Part shown: positions 1-8,489 of the stretch, piece by piece
How positions within the stretch are numbered: the stretch's first letter is position 1
How the letters are laid out: each line of letters starts with the position of its first letter
From: Mesorhizobium sp. B2-8-5
GTDB taxonomy: Bacteria > Pseudomonadota > Alphaproteobacteria > Rhizobiales > Rhizobiaceae
Length of the DNA stretch: 64,000 bases
Assembly (NCBI RefSeq): GCF_006440675.2
Contig: NZ_CP083951.1
Location: 5,179,501 to 5,243,500, forward strand
Direction: 5' to 3'
Position numbers and translations under genes: made by a program
Notes under the pieces: model-generated
What the model saw: only the letters and a program-made list of their open reading frames with translations
What the model was told of the DNA's origin: nothing
Databases searched by the model: none

Positions 1-560
1 GGGCCGATTTCCATGTCGGCCTGCCGCAAGCCCAGGATTCCCGTGCCGCCGAGATGATCGAGGGCTCGAAGACGTCCGATTGGGTCGACTTCGTGCGCGC
101 TTCTCCGTTTCCCCATGCATGCGACAACCCAACGCCCCGCGCGTTGGCGCCCAACGACCGCGCCTGGCGCGCCGCCGAGGTGCCGGGCGGCAACGGCCAG
201 TCAACAGCTCATGCGCTAGCGCGTATCTACGGCATGATGGCGGCGGGCGGGAGCTTTGAGGGCAAGCCCCTGATCGGCCGCGCGGCGATCGAAGAAGCCG
301 CGAGGCCGCGCTTTCGCGGCATGGACGACAGCTTCGCGCTGCCAGCCGCCTTCGCCGCCGGCTATCAGATCGAGGATCCTGTCTATGCCCGCCGCGCATC
401 GCCGCAGACATTCGGCCATACCGGCTGGGGCGGCGCCATCGGCTTTGCCGACCCCGGCGCCGGGGTTGGGTTCGGCTATGTCACCAACCGCATGGTGGGT
501 TTCGACGATGTGGACCCGCGCCGCAAGGCCCTGATCGACGCCGTCTACGACGCGCTCTGA
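1..560 (+). CDS. Serine hydrolase of the beta-lactamase (class C / EstB-like) family, C-terminal part
   Basis: The reading frame is open from the left edge (frame of base 3) to the TGA at 558-560, so the 5' part lies outside the window. The first ATG at 54 is internal: the preceding codons read DFHVGLPQAQDSR, typical of the middle of beta-lactamase-family esterases. The C-terminus has FGHTGWGG followed by a glycine-rich stretch; the HTG triplet corresponds to the third (KTG-like) box of this fold. The SxxK nucleophile motif would be upstream and cannot be checked. Probable role: esterase or penicillin-binding-like hydrolase, substrate unknown. Confidence 0.8.
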   Translation, partial: ADFHVGLPQAQDSRAAEMIEGSKTSDWVDFVRASPFPHACDNPTPRALAPNDRAWRAAEVPGGNGQSTAHALARIYGMMAAGGSFEGKPLIGRAAIEEAARPRFRGMDDSFALPAAFAAGYQIEDPVYARRASPQTFGHTGWGGAIGFADPGAGVGFGYVTNRMVGFDDVDPRRKALIDAVYDAL

Positions 561-601
561 CGCCAGATGAAGCGCTGTCGGCCGAGGGCCGGCCCTGCTG
601 C

Positions 602-2224
602 CTACCCTCTCAGCCCCGGTGCTTCCTGGCCGGTGCGCGCGACATATTCGGTATAGCCGCCGCCATAGGTGTGGATGCCGTCTGGCGTCAGTTCCAGCAC
701 GCGGTTGGAGAGTGCCGCCAGGAAATGGCGGTCGTGCGAGACGAAGAGCATGGTGCCTTCATATTGCGCCAGCGCCTCGATCAGCATCTGCTTGGTGGTG
801 ATGTCGAGGTGGTTGGTCGGCTCGTCGAGCACCAGCAGGTTGGGCGGGTCGAACAGCATCAGCGCCATCACCAGCCGCGCCTTCTCGCCGCCCGACAGCA
901 CGCGGCACTTCTTCTCGATCTCGTCGCCCGAGAAGCCGAAGCAGCCGGCAAGCGCGCGCAGCGGCGCCTGACCGGCCTGCGGAAACGAGTCCTCCAGCGT
1001 CTGGAAGACGGTGCGCTCGCCATCGAGCAGTTCCATGGCATGCTGGGCGAAATAGCCCATCTTGACGCTCGGGCCGCGCGCGACGGAGCCCTCGTCCGGC
1101 TCGGAGGCGCCGGCGACCAGCTTCAGAAGCGTCGACTTGCCGGCGCCGTTGACGCCCATCACGCACCAGCGCTCGCGGCGGCGGATCTGGAAGTCGAGGC
1201 CCGAATAGATATTGCGGCTGCCATAGGCCTTGTGGATGCCCTTCAGCGTCGCCACGTCCTCGCCGCAGCGCGGCGCCGGCTGGAACTCGAAGGCCACCGT
1301 CTGGCGCCGCTTCGGCGGTTCGACGCGGTCGATCTTGTCGAGCTTCTTCACCCGGCTCTGCACCTGGGCGGCATGGGAAGCGCGCGCCTTGAAACGCTCG
1401 ATGAAGGCGATTTCCTTGGCCAGCATCGCCTGCTGGCGCTCGAACTGCGCCTGCAGCTGCTTGTCGGCCAGCGCACGCTGCTCCTGGTAGAATTCGTAAT
1501 TGCCTGAATAGGAGGTTAGTGCGCCGGCGTCGATCTCGATGATCTTGTTGACGATGCGGTTCATGAACTCGCGGTCGTGCGAGGTCATCAGCAGCGCGCC
1601 GTCGTAATCCTTGAGGAATTTCTCCAGCCAGATCAGGCTTTCGAGGTCGAGATGGTTCGACGGCTCGTCGAGCAGCATCACGTCGGGTCGCATCAACAGG
1701 ATGCGAGCCAGCGCGACGCGCATCTTCCAGCCGCCGGAGAGTTTCGAAACATCGCCGTCCATCATCTCCTGGCTGAAGCCGAGGCCGTCGAGCACCTCGC
1801 GGGCGCGGCCGTCGAGCGCATAGCCGTCGAGCTCTTCGAAGCGGTGCTGCAGTTCGCCGTAGCGCTCGATGATCTGGTCCATCTCGTCGGCGCGGTCGGG
1901 ATCGCCCATGGCGTGTTCGAGCTCGCGCATCTCGGCGGCCACCGCGCTGACCGGCCCTGCGCCCTCCATGACCTCTGCCACGGCGCTCAAACCGCCCATG
2001 TCGCCGACATCCTGGCTGAAATAGCCGATGGTGACGCCGCGATCGACCGAGACCTGGCCCTCGTCCGGCTGCTCCTGTCCGATGATCATGCGGAACAACG
2101 TCGTCTTGCCGGCGCCGTTCGGGCCGACCAATCCGACCTTCTCGCCCTTCTGCAAGGCGGCCGAGGCTTCGATGAAGACGATCTGTCGGCCGTTCTGCTT
2201 GCCGATATTTTCAAGACGGATCAT
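602..2224 (-). CDS. ABC-F family ATPase (translation-associated, Uup/YheS-like)
   Basis: 540 residues with two ABC ATPase domains in one chain and no membrane segments, the ABC-F layout; these proteins act on ribosomes rather than in transport. Domain 1 has Walker A GPNGAGKTT (residues 34-42), signature LSGGWKMRVALARIL and Walker B followed by DEPSNHLD. Domain 2 has GVNGAGKST, LSGGEKARLVMALML and DEPTNHLD. A linker of charged residues separates the domains (about 240-310). The start codon lies 11 bases from a heptad-repeat block and has no clear Shine-Dalgarno sequence, so initiation could be affected by that structure. Which ABC-F subgroup it belongs to cannot be settled from motifs. Confidence 0.93.
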   Translation of the reverse strand: MIRLENIGKQNGRQIVFIEASAALQKGEKVGLVGPNGAGKTTLFRMIIGQEQPDEGQVSVDRGVTIGYFSQDVGDMGGLSAVAEVMEGAGPVSAVAAEMRELEHAMGDPDRADEMDQIIERYGELQHRFEELDGYALDGRAREVLDGLGFSQEMMDGDVSKLSGGWKMRVALARILLMRPDVMLLDEPSNHLDLESLIWLEKFLKDYDGALLMTSHDREFMNRIVNKIIEIDAGALTSYSGNYEFYQEQRALADKQLQAQFERQQAMLAKEIAFIERFKARASHAAQVQSRVKKLDKIDRVEPPKRRQTVAFEFQPAPRCGEDVATLKGIHKAYGSRNIYSGLDFQIRRRERWCVMGVNGAGKSTLLKLVAGASEPDEGSVARGPSVKMGYFAQHAMELLDGERTVFQTLEDSFPQAGQAPLRALAGCFGFSGDEIEKKCRVLSGGEKARLVMALMLFDPPNLLVLDEPTNHLDITTKQMLIEALAQYEGTMLFVSHDRHFLAALSNRVLELTPDGIHTYGGGYTEYVARTGQEAPGLRG

Positions 2225-2235
2225 GGGCTCGTAGG

Positions 2236-2336
2236 GAGTAGGGAGTAGGGAGTAGGGCCAATAATCGAATGCGCGGGATAAAGGAACCCCTCATCGCTTC
2301 TCGGCCTCGACCTAACCTACTGCCTACTGCCTACTC
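2236..2336. repeat. Inverted pair of 7-bp satellite blocks
   Basis: Bases 2236-2256 are tandem GGGAGTA heptads; bases 2316-2336 are tandem CTACTGC heptads. Read as inverted arms they pair at 19 of 21 positions, with a loop of about 59 bases. The left arm lies just upstream of the ABC-F start codon and the right arm overlaps the stop codon of the 2OG oxygenase gene. The transcript could fold into a strong hairpin acting as a terminator or hiding the ABC-F initiation region. Confidence 0.75.
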
Positions 2337-3078
2337 ACCTCGCGTCGTGGAAGATGATCCCGACCGTATGCCGCCGCCCTGACCGCAAGCGGCTCACGCC
2401 ATGGCGCAGGTTGACGCGATAGTACCCCTTCGTGCCTTGCACCGGCCGGTTGTGAACCGCAAAGATCACCGCATCGCCGCGCTTCAGCGGCACCACCTCG
2501 GCGCGGCTTTGCATGCGCGGGCGCTGCTCGGTGAGCACGAATTCGCCGCCGGTGAAATCCTCACCCGGCTCGGACAACAGGACCGCCACCTGCAGCGGAA
2601 AGGCGAGTGCGCCGTAAAGATCCTGATGCAGGCAGTTGAAGTCGCCGGGGCCGTATTGCAGCAGAAGCGGCGTCGGCCTCACCTGGCCTTCGTCGTGGCA
2701 ACGCTTCAGGAAGGCGGCGTGTTCGGCCGGATAACGCTGCGCCACGCCCATCTTCTCGTTCCAGTCATTGGCGACCGTGGCGAGGCGCGGATAGAGCGCG
2801 GTGCGCAGGCCCTCGATCGGGTCAGGCAGCGGATATTTGAAATAGCGATACTCGCCCTTGCCGAAGCCGTGACGGGCCATGATCACATGGCTGCGGAAAT
2901 GCTCTTCATGCGGATAGAGGCCCGCGATATCGGCGCATTCCTCGGGCGAGAGCAGGCCGGGCACGACGGCGCAGCCATGGGCGTTCAGATCAGACACCAG
3001 CGCATGCCAGTTTTGCGCGTCGACGCGGGATTCGGCGGAGCGGCCGACGCGCTTGGTGTTCAGAGAATGGATGGTCAT
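2335..3078 (-). CDS. 2OG-Fe(II) oxygenase family protein
   Basis: 247 residues. The C-terminal half fits a double-stranded beta-helix dioxygenase: an HxD pair at His151/Asp153 (CLHQDLYG), a distal His candidate at 209 (FAVHNRP) and an Arg about 12 residues later (YYRVNLRHG) as the likely 2-oxoglutarate ligand. The family hydroxylates or demethylates protein, small-molecule or nucleic-acid substrates; nothing here names the substrate. It precedes the ABC-F gene on the same strand, separated by the heptad hairpin. Start taken at the ATG following GGAGGCAACC. Function beyond fold is not assigned. Confidence 0.82.
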   Translation of the reverse strand: MTIHSLNTKRVGRSAESRVDAQNWHALVSDLNAHGCAVVPGLLSPEECADIAGLYPHEEHFRSHVIMARHGFGKGEYRYFKYPLPDPIEGLRTALYPRLATVANDWNEKMGVAQRYPAEHAAFLKRCHDEGQVRPTPLLLQYGPGDFNCLHQDLYGALAFPLQVAVLLSEPGEDFTGGEFVLTEQRPRMQSRAEVVPLKRGDAVIFAVHNRPVQGTKGYYRVNLRHGVSRLRSGRRHTVGIIFHDAR

Positions 3079-3162
3079 GGGTTGCCTCCTTGCTTGCCAT
3101 CAAAGTGGGGCGAGCGACGGGGCCAAACCACCCGATTCATGGCAAAGTGGCGAGGCGCTCGA

Positions 3163-3199
3163 GCTGCCAATCTCCGTCCTTGCGGGGGAGATCAGCAGC
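3163..3199. repeat. Short palindromic interspersed repeat (degenerate member)
   Basis: GCTGCCAATCTCC and GGGGGAGATCAGCAGC form an imperfect inverted repeat around CCTTGCG. The core (AATCTCC..CCTTGCGGGGGAGAT) is shared with elements at 19304, 19436, 23934, 44788 and 45580. It abuts the 3' end of the CMD-like gene and could also end its transcript. Confidence 0.55.
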
Positions 3200-3200
3200 T

Positions 3201-3725
3201 TCACCGCCTGCGATACGTCTCCAACTCCGGATCGAGATCCACCTTGACCGCATTGGTGAACACGCAGGTCGCCACCATGATGCCGGCGAAGGCGGTGAGG
3301 TTGATGAGCAGCGTCTCGTCGTAGCGCGCCTTGAGCGCGGCCCAGGTCTCGTCCGGGACGGCATTCGCGTCCACTGCGACCGCCTTGCCGAAACCGATCA
3401 GCAGCGCCTCGTCGGTCGACGGCTCAATCGCCTCGGGATCGAGGCCGTTCTCGATCAGCGCGCGGCGGAAGAAGGTCACCGGGATCTCGGCGCGCATCGT
3501 TTCGGCGATCGCCTTCGAAAACAGCCAGATGGCGCGGTCGTCGAGCGTGGGGCGCAAGAGGTCGCGCAGCGTGAACCATTCGGCGTAGATGCGATGCGCG
3601 GCCGGCGAGTGAAGCAGGATGCGCTTCATGTTGGTCATGCGGCCGCGCAGCGCGAGCTCGCGGTCGTGCTCGGCGCGGATCTCGGCGGAAGCGGTGGCGT
3701 AGTCGATCGGCGAAAGATGCGCCAT
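3201..3725 (-). CDS. Carboxymuconolactone decarboxylase (AhpD)-like protein
   Basis: 174 residues from the ATG at 3725 (MAHLSPIDYATAS); the frame stays open upstream, but that part overlaps the OsmC gene in another frame and is not coding. The all-helical pattern and segments RMTNMKRILLHSPA and DDRAIWLFSKAIAE resemble the CMD/AhpD fold (PF02627). The usual CxxC catalytic pair is absent: the only Cys is in MVATCVFTNA near the C-terminus. It may therefore not be a redox peroxidase reductase. It sits 5 bases downstream of an OsmC gene, so the two are probably cotranscribed, suggesting a role in oxidant or electrophile handling. Confidence 0.7.
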   Translation of the reverse strand: MAHLSPIDYATASAEIRAEHDRELALRGRMTNMKRILLHSPAAHRIYAEWFTLRDLLRPTLDDRAIWLFSKAIAETMRAEIPVTFFRRALIENGLDPEAIEPSTDEALLIGFGKAVAVDANAVPDETWAALKARYDETLLINLTAFAGIMVATCVFTNAVKVDLDPELETYRRR

Positions 3726-3730
3726 CGGCC

Positions 3731-4153
3731 TCACCCGAGCTTCGCGTGAAGTGCCGGCGCGCCGCGCAGCGTGTTTGAGACGGTGCAGATATCCTCGGCA
3801 TCCGCCAGGATCCGCTCTTTCGTCGCGGCATCGAGGTCGCCGGCGATCGTCAGGCGAATATTGAAGGTTTCCAGCCGCGACGGCTCGTCCTTCGCCTTGT
3901 CGCCGGTCACATCCGCCCTCACCTCGCCCAGCCGGTCGGCGACCCCTAGGCGGGTGGCGGCGATGCGGGCGCTGAGTACCATGCAGGCAGCCAGCGAGGC
4001 GTAGAGCAGGTCGAGCGGGCTGAAGCCGGACGCGCTGACCTGCGTGACCACATCGACGGTGCCGCCGGTCGGTGTCGTGACCACCGGCAGGCCGCCCGGC
4101 GGCAGGACGGCGAGCGCGCCGGCGTTTCGGGTTCTGACTTTCAGGTCTGCCAT
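3731..4153 (-). CDS. OsmC family peroxiredoxin-like protein
   Basis: 140 residues, normal length for OsmC/YhfA-type proteins, which reduce organic hydroperoxides with two cysteines in the cytoplasm. The two expected cysteines are present: Cys57 in SLAACMVLSAR and Cys123 in DICTVSNTL, with the SPLDLLYASLA lead-in typical of the family. It is followed after 5 bases by the CMD-like gene on the same strand, a probable two-gene operon. No OhrR/MarR-type regulator is adjacent. Confidence 0.88.
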   Translation of the reverse strand: MADLKVRTRNAGALAVLPPGGLPVVTTPTGGTVDVVTQVSASGFSPLDLLYASLAACMVLSARIAATRLGVADRLGEVRADVTGDKAKDEPSRLETFNIRLTIAGDLDAATKERILADAEDICTVSNTLRGAPALHAKLG

Positions 4154-4234
4154 CGCGTGGTCTCCAATTCGGAGACATTGATAGCGGACGGGAATTCACT
4201 GAGGCAATCGCCGAGGCAGGCCGTGGGCGATTGG

Positions 4235-4372
4235 CGTTTCCTCGCCCTCATGAAATGGGGGAGAGGTGGCTCGGCGAAGCCGAGACGGAAAGGGGGAGCG
4301 CCCTACGAAGGCCCCCTTCCGCTTCGCGGACACCTCTCCCCCGCCTCTGGCGGGGGAGAGGAACCCAGTTCT
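4235..4372. repeat. Long imperfect palindrome, intergenic repeat
   Basis: The gap between OsmC and the phosphoesterase holds GGGGGAGAGGTG at about 4257 and its complement CACCTCTCCCCC at about 4330, with inner matched tracts (CGGAAAGGGGG and CCCCCTTCCG) and a further C-rich/G-rich pair ending near 4372. The whole can fold as a branched hairpin. It resembles other G/C-block repeats in this window in base pattern but not in exact sequence. Confidence 0.65.
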
Positions 4373-4378
4373 GAAACG

Positions 4379-5929
4379 CTACTTCGTCAGATCGAGCGCG
4401 GCCGTCAAATCCCCCATCGGCGGCTGATCGTTGTTGCGCAGCGCCTTGTCGCGGGCGACGATGCCCGGCAGCACCGGCAGGTCGTAGCGGGCGGTGATGA
4501 AACGCAGGATCGAGGTTGTGTCGTATTGGGTGTGGTCGACCGTGCCCATCTTCGCATAGGGCGAGATGATGAAGGCCGGGATGCGGTTGCCCGGGCCCCA
4601 GCGGTCGGCCTTGGGCGGCGTGACGTGATCCCAGAAGCCACCATTCTCATCATAGGTGATGACGACCAGCATATGAGCCCATTGCGGGCTCTTCTCCAGA
4701 TGCGAAACGAGGTCGGCCAAGTGCTGGTCGCCCGAGGTCACATCGGCATAGCCGGCATGTTCGTTGAGGTTGCCCTGCGGCTTGTAGAAGGTGATGGACG
4801 GCAGCTTGCCGTCGTCGATCGCCTTGATGAACTCCACGCCGTCAAGGCCGCCATCCTTGATGTGCTCGGCCCGCGCGGCCGTGCCCGGGGCATAGGCCGC
4901 GAAATAGTTGAAGGGCTGGTGGTGGAACTGGAAGTTCGGCACGGGCGTGGCGTTCTTGCCGTCGAGCGCCGCCTGCCAGGCGCCTGCATACCAGGCCCAG
5001 GAAATGCCCTTGAGCGAGAGCAGATCGCCGATGGTGATCTCGTGCTGCGGTGGCAGCGTAGTGGGCGCAGCCGGATCGGCAAGTGCTGCGTCACCGCCCT
5101 CAGCCGGCTTGTTGGCGCTCGGCTGGTAAGGCGGCTGCATGGTGTTGACGGCGTAGAAGTCGGGCGTGATGGCGCCGTCATTGGCGAATTTCGGCACGCC
5201 GCCCAGCGCCGAGGCGGGCGAGTTGTCGGCCGGCTTCAGCGTCACGCCATCCGGCTCGACGACGGCGATCTGGCCCTTCACCGGGCTGGTGTCGGCATTG
5301 GGATAATAAGGCGCGCAGGCGCAGGCGAGCATGAAGTGGTTGAGGAAGGAGCCGCCGAAGGCGCCCTGGAAGAAATTGTCCGCCAGCACGTATTTTTTGG
5401 CGATCGCCCACATCGGCAGGTTGGAGCCGTCATAGTGGCCCATGACTAGCGAGCCGGAATCGGCCCAGGCGACGAACTTGTCGTTCCGGCCGCCGTCGAT
5501 CTGCATCTGCTCCTGGTAGAAGCGGTGCCAGAGGTCGTGCGTGACGACGTTGGTGCCCTCGTTGAAGCCCTTGGGATCGTCGATGGCGAAGGTGGCGTTG
5601 GCCAGATGCGCGCTCTGCGCCTCCGTCACCGCCGGCGTGACGCCCTTGCCGGTCAAGCCGCCCCAGGCCGGCGGCAGTTCGGAAAGCGGCTTGCCGTCGC
5701 GGTCGAGCTGACGCGCCTGGTCGGGCGAAACGTTGGCCAGGCCGTTGGCGCCGGGGAAGCCGCCGTAGAGGTTATCGAAGCTGCGGTTCTCGGCGTAGAT
5801 GACGACGACGGTGTCGATCTTGTCGTAGCCGGGAGGAGCCGCGTGGGCAGTAGCGGAGAACGATGCCAGCGCCGTGGAGGCAAGGCAAAGCGAGAGGAAG
5901 GACCGGGGGGAGAGAAAGAATCGGGTCAT
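4379..5929 (-). CDS. Secreted phosphoesterase (acid phosphatase / phospholipase C-like, AcpA family)
   Basis: 516 residues from the ATG at 5929, preferred over the upstream ATG at 5971 because it gives a clean signal peptide (MTRFFLSPRSF..ATAHA, cut near residue 27) and has GAGG upstream. The mature N-terminus DTVVVIYAENRSFDNLYG and the later VVITYDENGGFWDHVTPP and GPGNRIPAFIISPYAK are hallmarks of the phosphoesterase family PF04185, which includes AcpA and bacterial phospholipases C. Periplasmic or extracellular phosphate release is likely. It is divergent from the cytochrome c peroxidase gene; a perfect inverted repeat (6015-6030) lies between them. Confidence 0.9.
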   Translation of the reverse strand: MTRFFLSPRSFLSLCLASTALASFSATAHAAPPGYDKIDTVVVIYAENRSFDNLYGGFPGANGLANVSPDQARQLDRDGKPLSELPPAWGGLTGKGVTPAVTEAQSAHLANATFAIDDPKGFNEGTNVVTHDLWHRFYQEQMQIDGGRNDKFVAWADSGSLVMGHYDGSNLPMWAIAKKYVLADNFFQGAFGGSFLNHFMLACACAPYYPNADTSPVKGQIAVVEPDGVTLKPADNSPASALGGVPKFANDGAITPDFYAVNTMQPPYQPSANKPAEGGDAALADPAAPTTLPPQHEITIGDLLSLKGISWAWYAGAWQAALDGKNATPVPNFQFHHQPFNYFAAYAPGTAARAEHIKDGGLDGVEFIKAIDDGKLPSITFYKPQGNLNEHAGYADVTSGDQHLADLVSHLEKSPQWAHMLVVITYDENGGFWDHVTPPKADRWGPGNRIPAFIISPYAKMGTVDHTQYDTTSILRFITARYDLPVLPGIVARDKALRNNDQPPMGDLTAALDLTK

Positions 5930-6014
5930 CGGGAAATGCCTCGTGGCTTGGGAATGGCTGGAGGACGGCAATGCAGGAACGCAACTGCATCAATGCCGAG
6001 CTACTTCGGAGCCT

Positions 6015-6030
6015 TGTCACCCATGTGACA
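6015..6030. promoter_or_regulatory. Inverted repeat TGTCAC-N4-GTGACA in divergent promoter region
   Basis: Perfect 6-bp arms with a 4-base spacer, between a secreted phosphatase gene and a di-heme peroxidase gene transcribed apart. The half-site recalls a Pho-box half (CTGTCAT), but Pho boxes are direct repeats, so a PhoB site is not supported. A dimeric regulator site is the simplest reading. Confidence 0.4.
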
Positions 6031-6134
6031 TTTCCGCAGTGTCCGAACACGGTTTCGTGAGCGAGAAAGCCAGTCATCAATCCGTTGCACTCGATCCTTA
6101 CGTCGCGAACGAAATCGGGCGAAGGAAATCAGGG

Positions 6135-7400
6135 ATGTCGCCACAGACGATGGGACGGAAAAATCACGCGATCACCCTTCTGGCGGCCTCGATCGTCGGC
6201 TTGACCGCGCCTGCGAGCACCGCGGAGCCGTCCGGTGTCCACCCCGGGCCGATGTCGCGCCAGGAAGCCTTCGCCCGCGCCGACGCGCTGACGGCGCTCG
6301 GGCGGCAGATGTTCCTTGACCCTTCGCTCTCCGCCTCGGGCAAGCAGGCCTGCTCGTCCTGCCACGATCCCAATCACGCCTTCGGGCCGGCCTCGGCGGC
6401 ACCCATCGAGATGGGCGGAGCCAAGCTCGACCAGCCCGGCGTTCGCGCCGTGCCGTCGCTGCGCTACCTGCAGGCGGCGCCTGCCTTCACCGAGCATTTC
6501 TACGACTCCGAGGACGAAGGCGACGAGAGCGTCGACAATGGCCCGACCGGCGGCCTGACCTGGGACGGCCGCGCCGACCACGGCAAGGACCAGGCGAGGA
6601 TCCCGCTGCTGTCGCCCTTCGAGATGGGCAACAAGGACGAGGCCGAGGTGGTCGCGGCGCTGCGCAAGGCGCCCTATGCCGGCGCCTTCGAGGCGGCGTT
6701 CGGCGCCGATGTGTTTGAGCACCCGCAGGATGCCTTCGACGCCGCGGTCGAAGCGCTCGGCACATTCGAGCAGAGCAGCGCCGATTTCTATCCCTATTCC
6801 AGCCGCTACGATGCTTTCCTCGCCGGCAAGGCGCAGCTCTCGGCGCAGGAATTGCGCGGCCGCATGCTGTTCGAGGACGAAGCGAAGGGCAATTGCGCGA
6901 GCTGCCATCTCAGCGAGCCCGCCAATGACGGCGAGCCGCCGCAGTTCACCGACTACGGCCTGATCGCGATCGCCGTGCCGCGCAATCGGGCGATCCCCGC
7001 CAACGCCGATCCCAATTATGTCGACCTCGGCCTGTGCGGACCGCTGCGCGCCGATTTCAGGGGCCGCGCCGAATATTGCGGCCTGTTCAAGACGCCGACC
7101 CTGCGCAACGTGGCCTTGCGAAAGAGTTTCTTCCACAACGGCTATTTCCACTCGCTGCGCGAGGCGGTCGCCTTCTACGCCAGCCGCGATACGGATCCCG
7201 GGCGCTGGTATCCGAAGAAGGCGGACGGCACGGTCGACAAATTCGACGATCTGCCAAAGGCTTACTGGCCGAACCTCAACACCGACCCACCCTTCAACGG
7301 CAAAAAGCCGGGCGACAAGCCGGCTCTGAGCGACGCCGAGATCGACGACATCGTCGCCTTCCTCGGCACGCTGACCGACGCCGACCAGGCTGGTCAATAG
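6135..7400 (+). CDS. Di-heme cytochrome c peroxidase (MauG/CcpA family)
   Basis: 421 residues from the ATG at 6135, preceded by AAGGA at an 8-base distance. A signal peptide (about 1-30, ending PASTA) directs it to the periplasm. Two covalent heme-c sites are visible: CSSCH at 73-77 and CASCH at 254-258, the layout of bacterial di-heme peroxidases, which reduce H2O2 with electrons from cytochrome c. TPTLRNVALRKSFFHNG in the C-terminal domain is also typical. Some relatives are MauG-like modifying enzymes; nothing nearby suggests a protein substrate. It is divergent from the phosphoesterase gene. Confidence 0.92.
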   Translation: MSPQTMGRKNHAITLLAASIVGLTAPASTAEPSGVHPGPMSRQEAFARADALTALGRQMFLDPSLSASGKQACSSCHDPNHAFGPASAAPIEMGGAKLDQPGVRAVPSLRYLQAAPAFTEHFYDSEDEGDESVDNGPTGGLTWDGRADHGKDQARIPLLSPFEMGNKDEAEVVAALRKAPYAGAFEAAFGADVFEHPQDAFDAAVEALGTFEQSSADFYPYSSRYDAFLAGKAQLSAQELRGRMLFEDEAKGNCASCHLSEPANDGEPPQFTDYGLIAIAVPRNRAIPANADPNYVDLGLCGPLRADFRGRAEYCGLFKTPTLRNVALRKSFFHNGYFHSLREAVAFYASRDTDPGRWYPKKADGTVDKFDDLPKAYWPNLNTDPPFNGKKPGDKPALSDAEIDDIVAFLGTLTDADQAGQ

Positions 7401-7552
7401 GGCGACCGGCAGCCAAGGAGACTGGTGGAACACGGCGTGCTTGCAGCCGGAGCCGTGCTATCCACCGCAAAAGTGTGCCAATGTGAGCCACGTCATAGGA
7501 ACGCCAAGTCGCGCCTGCTATATTGCCTACCTCTTCACAGATGGAGTCTGCG

Positions 7553-7804
7553 ATGAGGTTCGTCGCGGTGCAGGAGCCGCCCGGCGGCAGTTGGGCGGTG
7601 TTCGATGCGGGCAATGGCGCGCCTGCCGAGTATGCCGGCCGGGTGCTTATCGGCCTGACATCGCGCGAGGCCCGCTGGTTCGTCGCCGCGGGCAACGACC
7701 AGGCGGCTTGGCCACGACCCGGCCGGCCAGGCGCGCACCTGCGGTTGGTCAGCGGAGGCGGCTCGCCGCCGATGCGCGAAAGGCACGGCCAAACAGGCGG
7801 TTGA
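7553..7804 (+). CDS. Small hypothetical protein
   Basis: 83 residues from the ATG at 7553, with GGAG 6 bases upstream. The sequence (MRFVAVQEPPGGSWAVFDA..) has no signal peptide or membrane segment and ends in a glycine/arginine-rich tail. It looks like an orphan short protein found in related rhizobia; I do not recognise a domain. Coding status is supported by the ribosome site and the lack of any better frame. Confidence 0.5.
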   Translation: MRFVAVQEPPGGSWAVFDAGNGAPAEYAGRVLIGLTSREARWFVAAGNDQAAWPRPGRPGAHLRLVSGGGSPPMRERHGQTGG

Positions 7805-7855
7805 GAAGACGCACTGACGGATTGATTCAAGCCGGCGCGACCTCGGTGTCGCTCC

Positions 7856-8443
7856 TCATTGTGCCGGCGCGTAGCGGCTCACCACCATGCCGCTGGCATA
7901 GGGCTTCGAGCCGAGGAGCTTCAGCTTGGCAAAACCGCCCTTCTCGAAGATGCGGCGGCCGCTGCCCAGAACCGCCGGATTGATGAAGAGCTGGAACTCG
8001 TCGACCAAGCCGGCGGCGATCAGCGCGGCCGCAAAGCCCGCGCCGCCGAACACGGCGATGTTGCCGCCCGCGCCTTGCTTCAGCGCGTCGACCTCGCGCG
8101 GCAGGTCGCCACTGACGACGCGGGTGCGTTCCCAGCGCGAAGCCTCGAGCTTGTCGCTCGCCACAACCTTCTCAGCCTCGACGATGCATCGCGCGAAGGC
8201 ATAGAAGCGATCCTTCGGGTATTTTCTCGCCGCGTTGCCCCAATGGGTCAGATACCCCTCCTCAGCCATCTTGCGGCTCAACAGGATGGTGTCGATTGTT
8301 TGGAAGACAGCGTTGAAATCCTGCTTGAGTTCTTCGTCCCAGGCATTGTCATCGCCCCATTCCCAGAGCTGCCAGCGACGATCCTCATCGGAGCCGACAA
8401 AGCCGTCGACCGACATCTGCATCTGAAGGATGAGCTTTTTCAT
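7856..8443 (-). CDS. Dihydrofolate reductase-like protein (RibD C-terminal domain family)
   Basis: 195 residues from the ATG at 8443 with GAGGAGA upstream; an upstream extension of the frame runs into the neighbouring gene and is rejected. The N-terminus MKKLILQMQMSVDGFVG and later NIAVFGGAGFAAALIAAGLVDEF and INPAVLGSGRRIF match the RibD_C family (PF01872), NADPH-dependent reductases related to DHFR. These stand-alone proteins are usually not the cell's folate or riboflavin enzyme and their substrate is unknown. It lies 46 bases downstream of the NmrA-like gene on the same strand and is probably cotranscribed. Confidence 0.88.
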   Translation of the reverse strand: MKKLILQMQMSVDGFVGSDEDRRWQLWEWGDDNAWDEELKQDFNAVFQTIDTILLSRKMAEEGYLTHWGNAARKYPKDRFYAFARCIVEAEKVVASDKLEASRWERTRVVSGDLPREVDALKQGAGGNIAVFGGAGFAAALIAAGLVDEFQLFINPAVLGSGRRIFEKGGFAKLKLLGSKPYASGMVVSRYAPAQ

Positions 8444-8489
8444 TTTGGGTCTCCTCGCTAGGAATTTCTGCCGTGAAGGTTCAGGCGGC

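Noticed and set aside
6015..6030. Pho box
   Set aside because: The half-sites are inverted rather than direct repeats and the spacing does not match.
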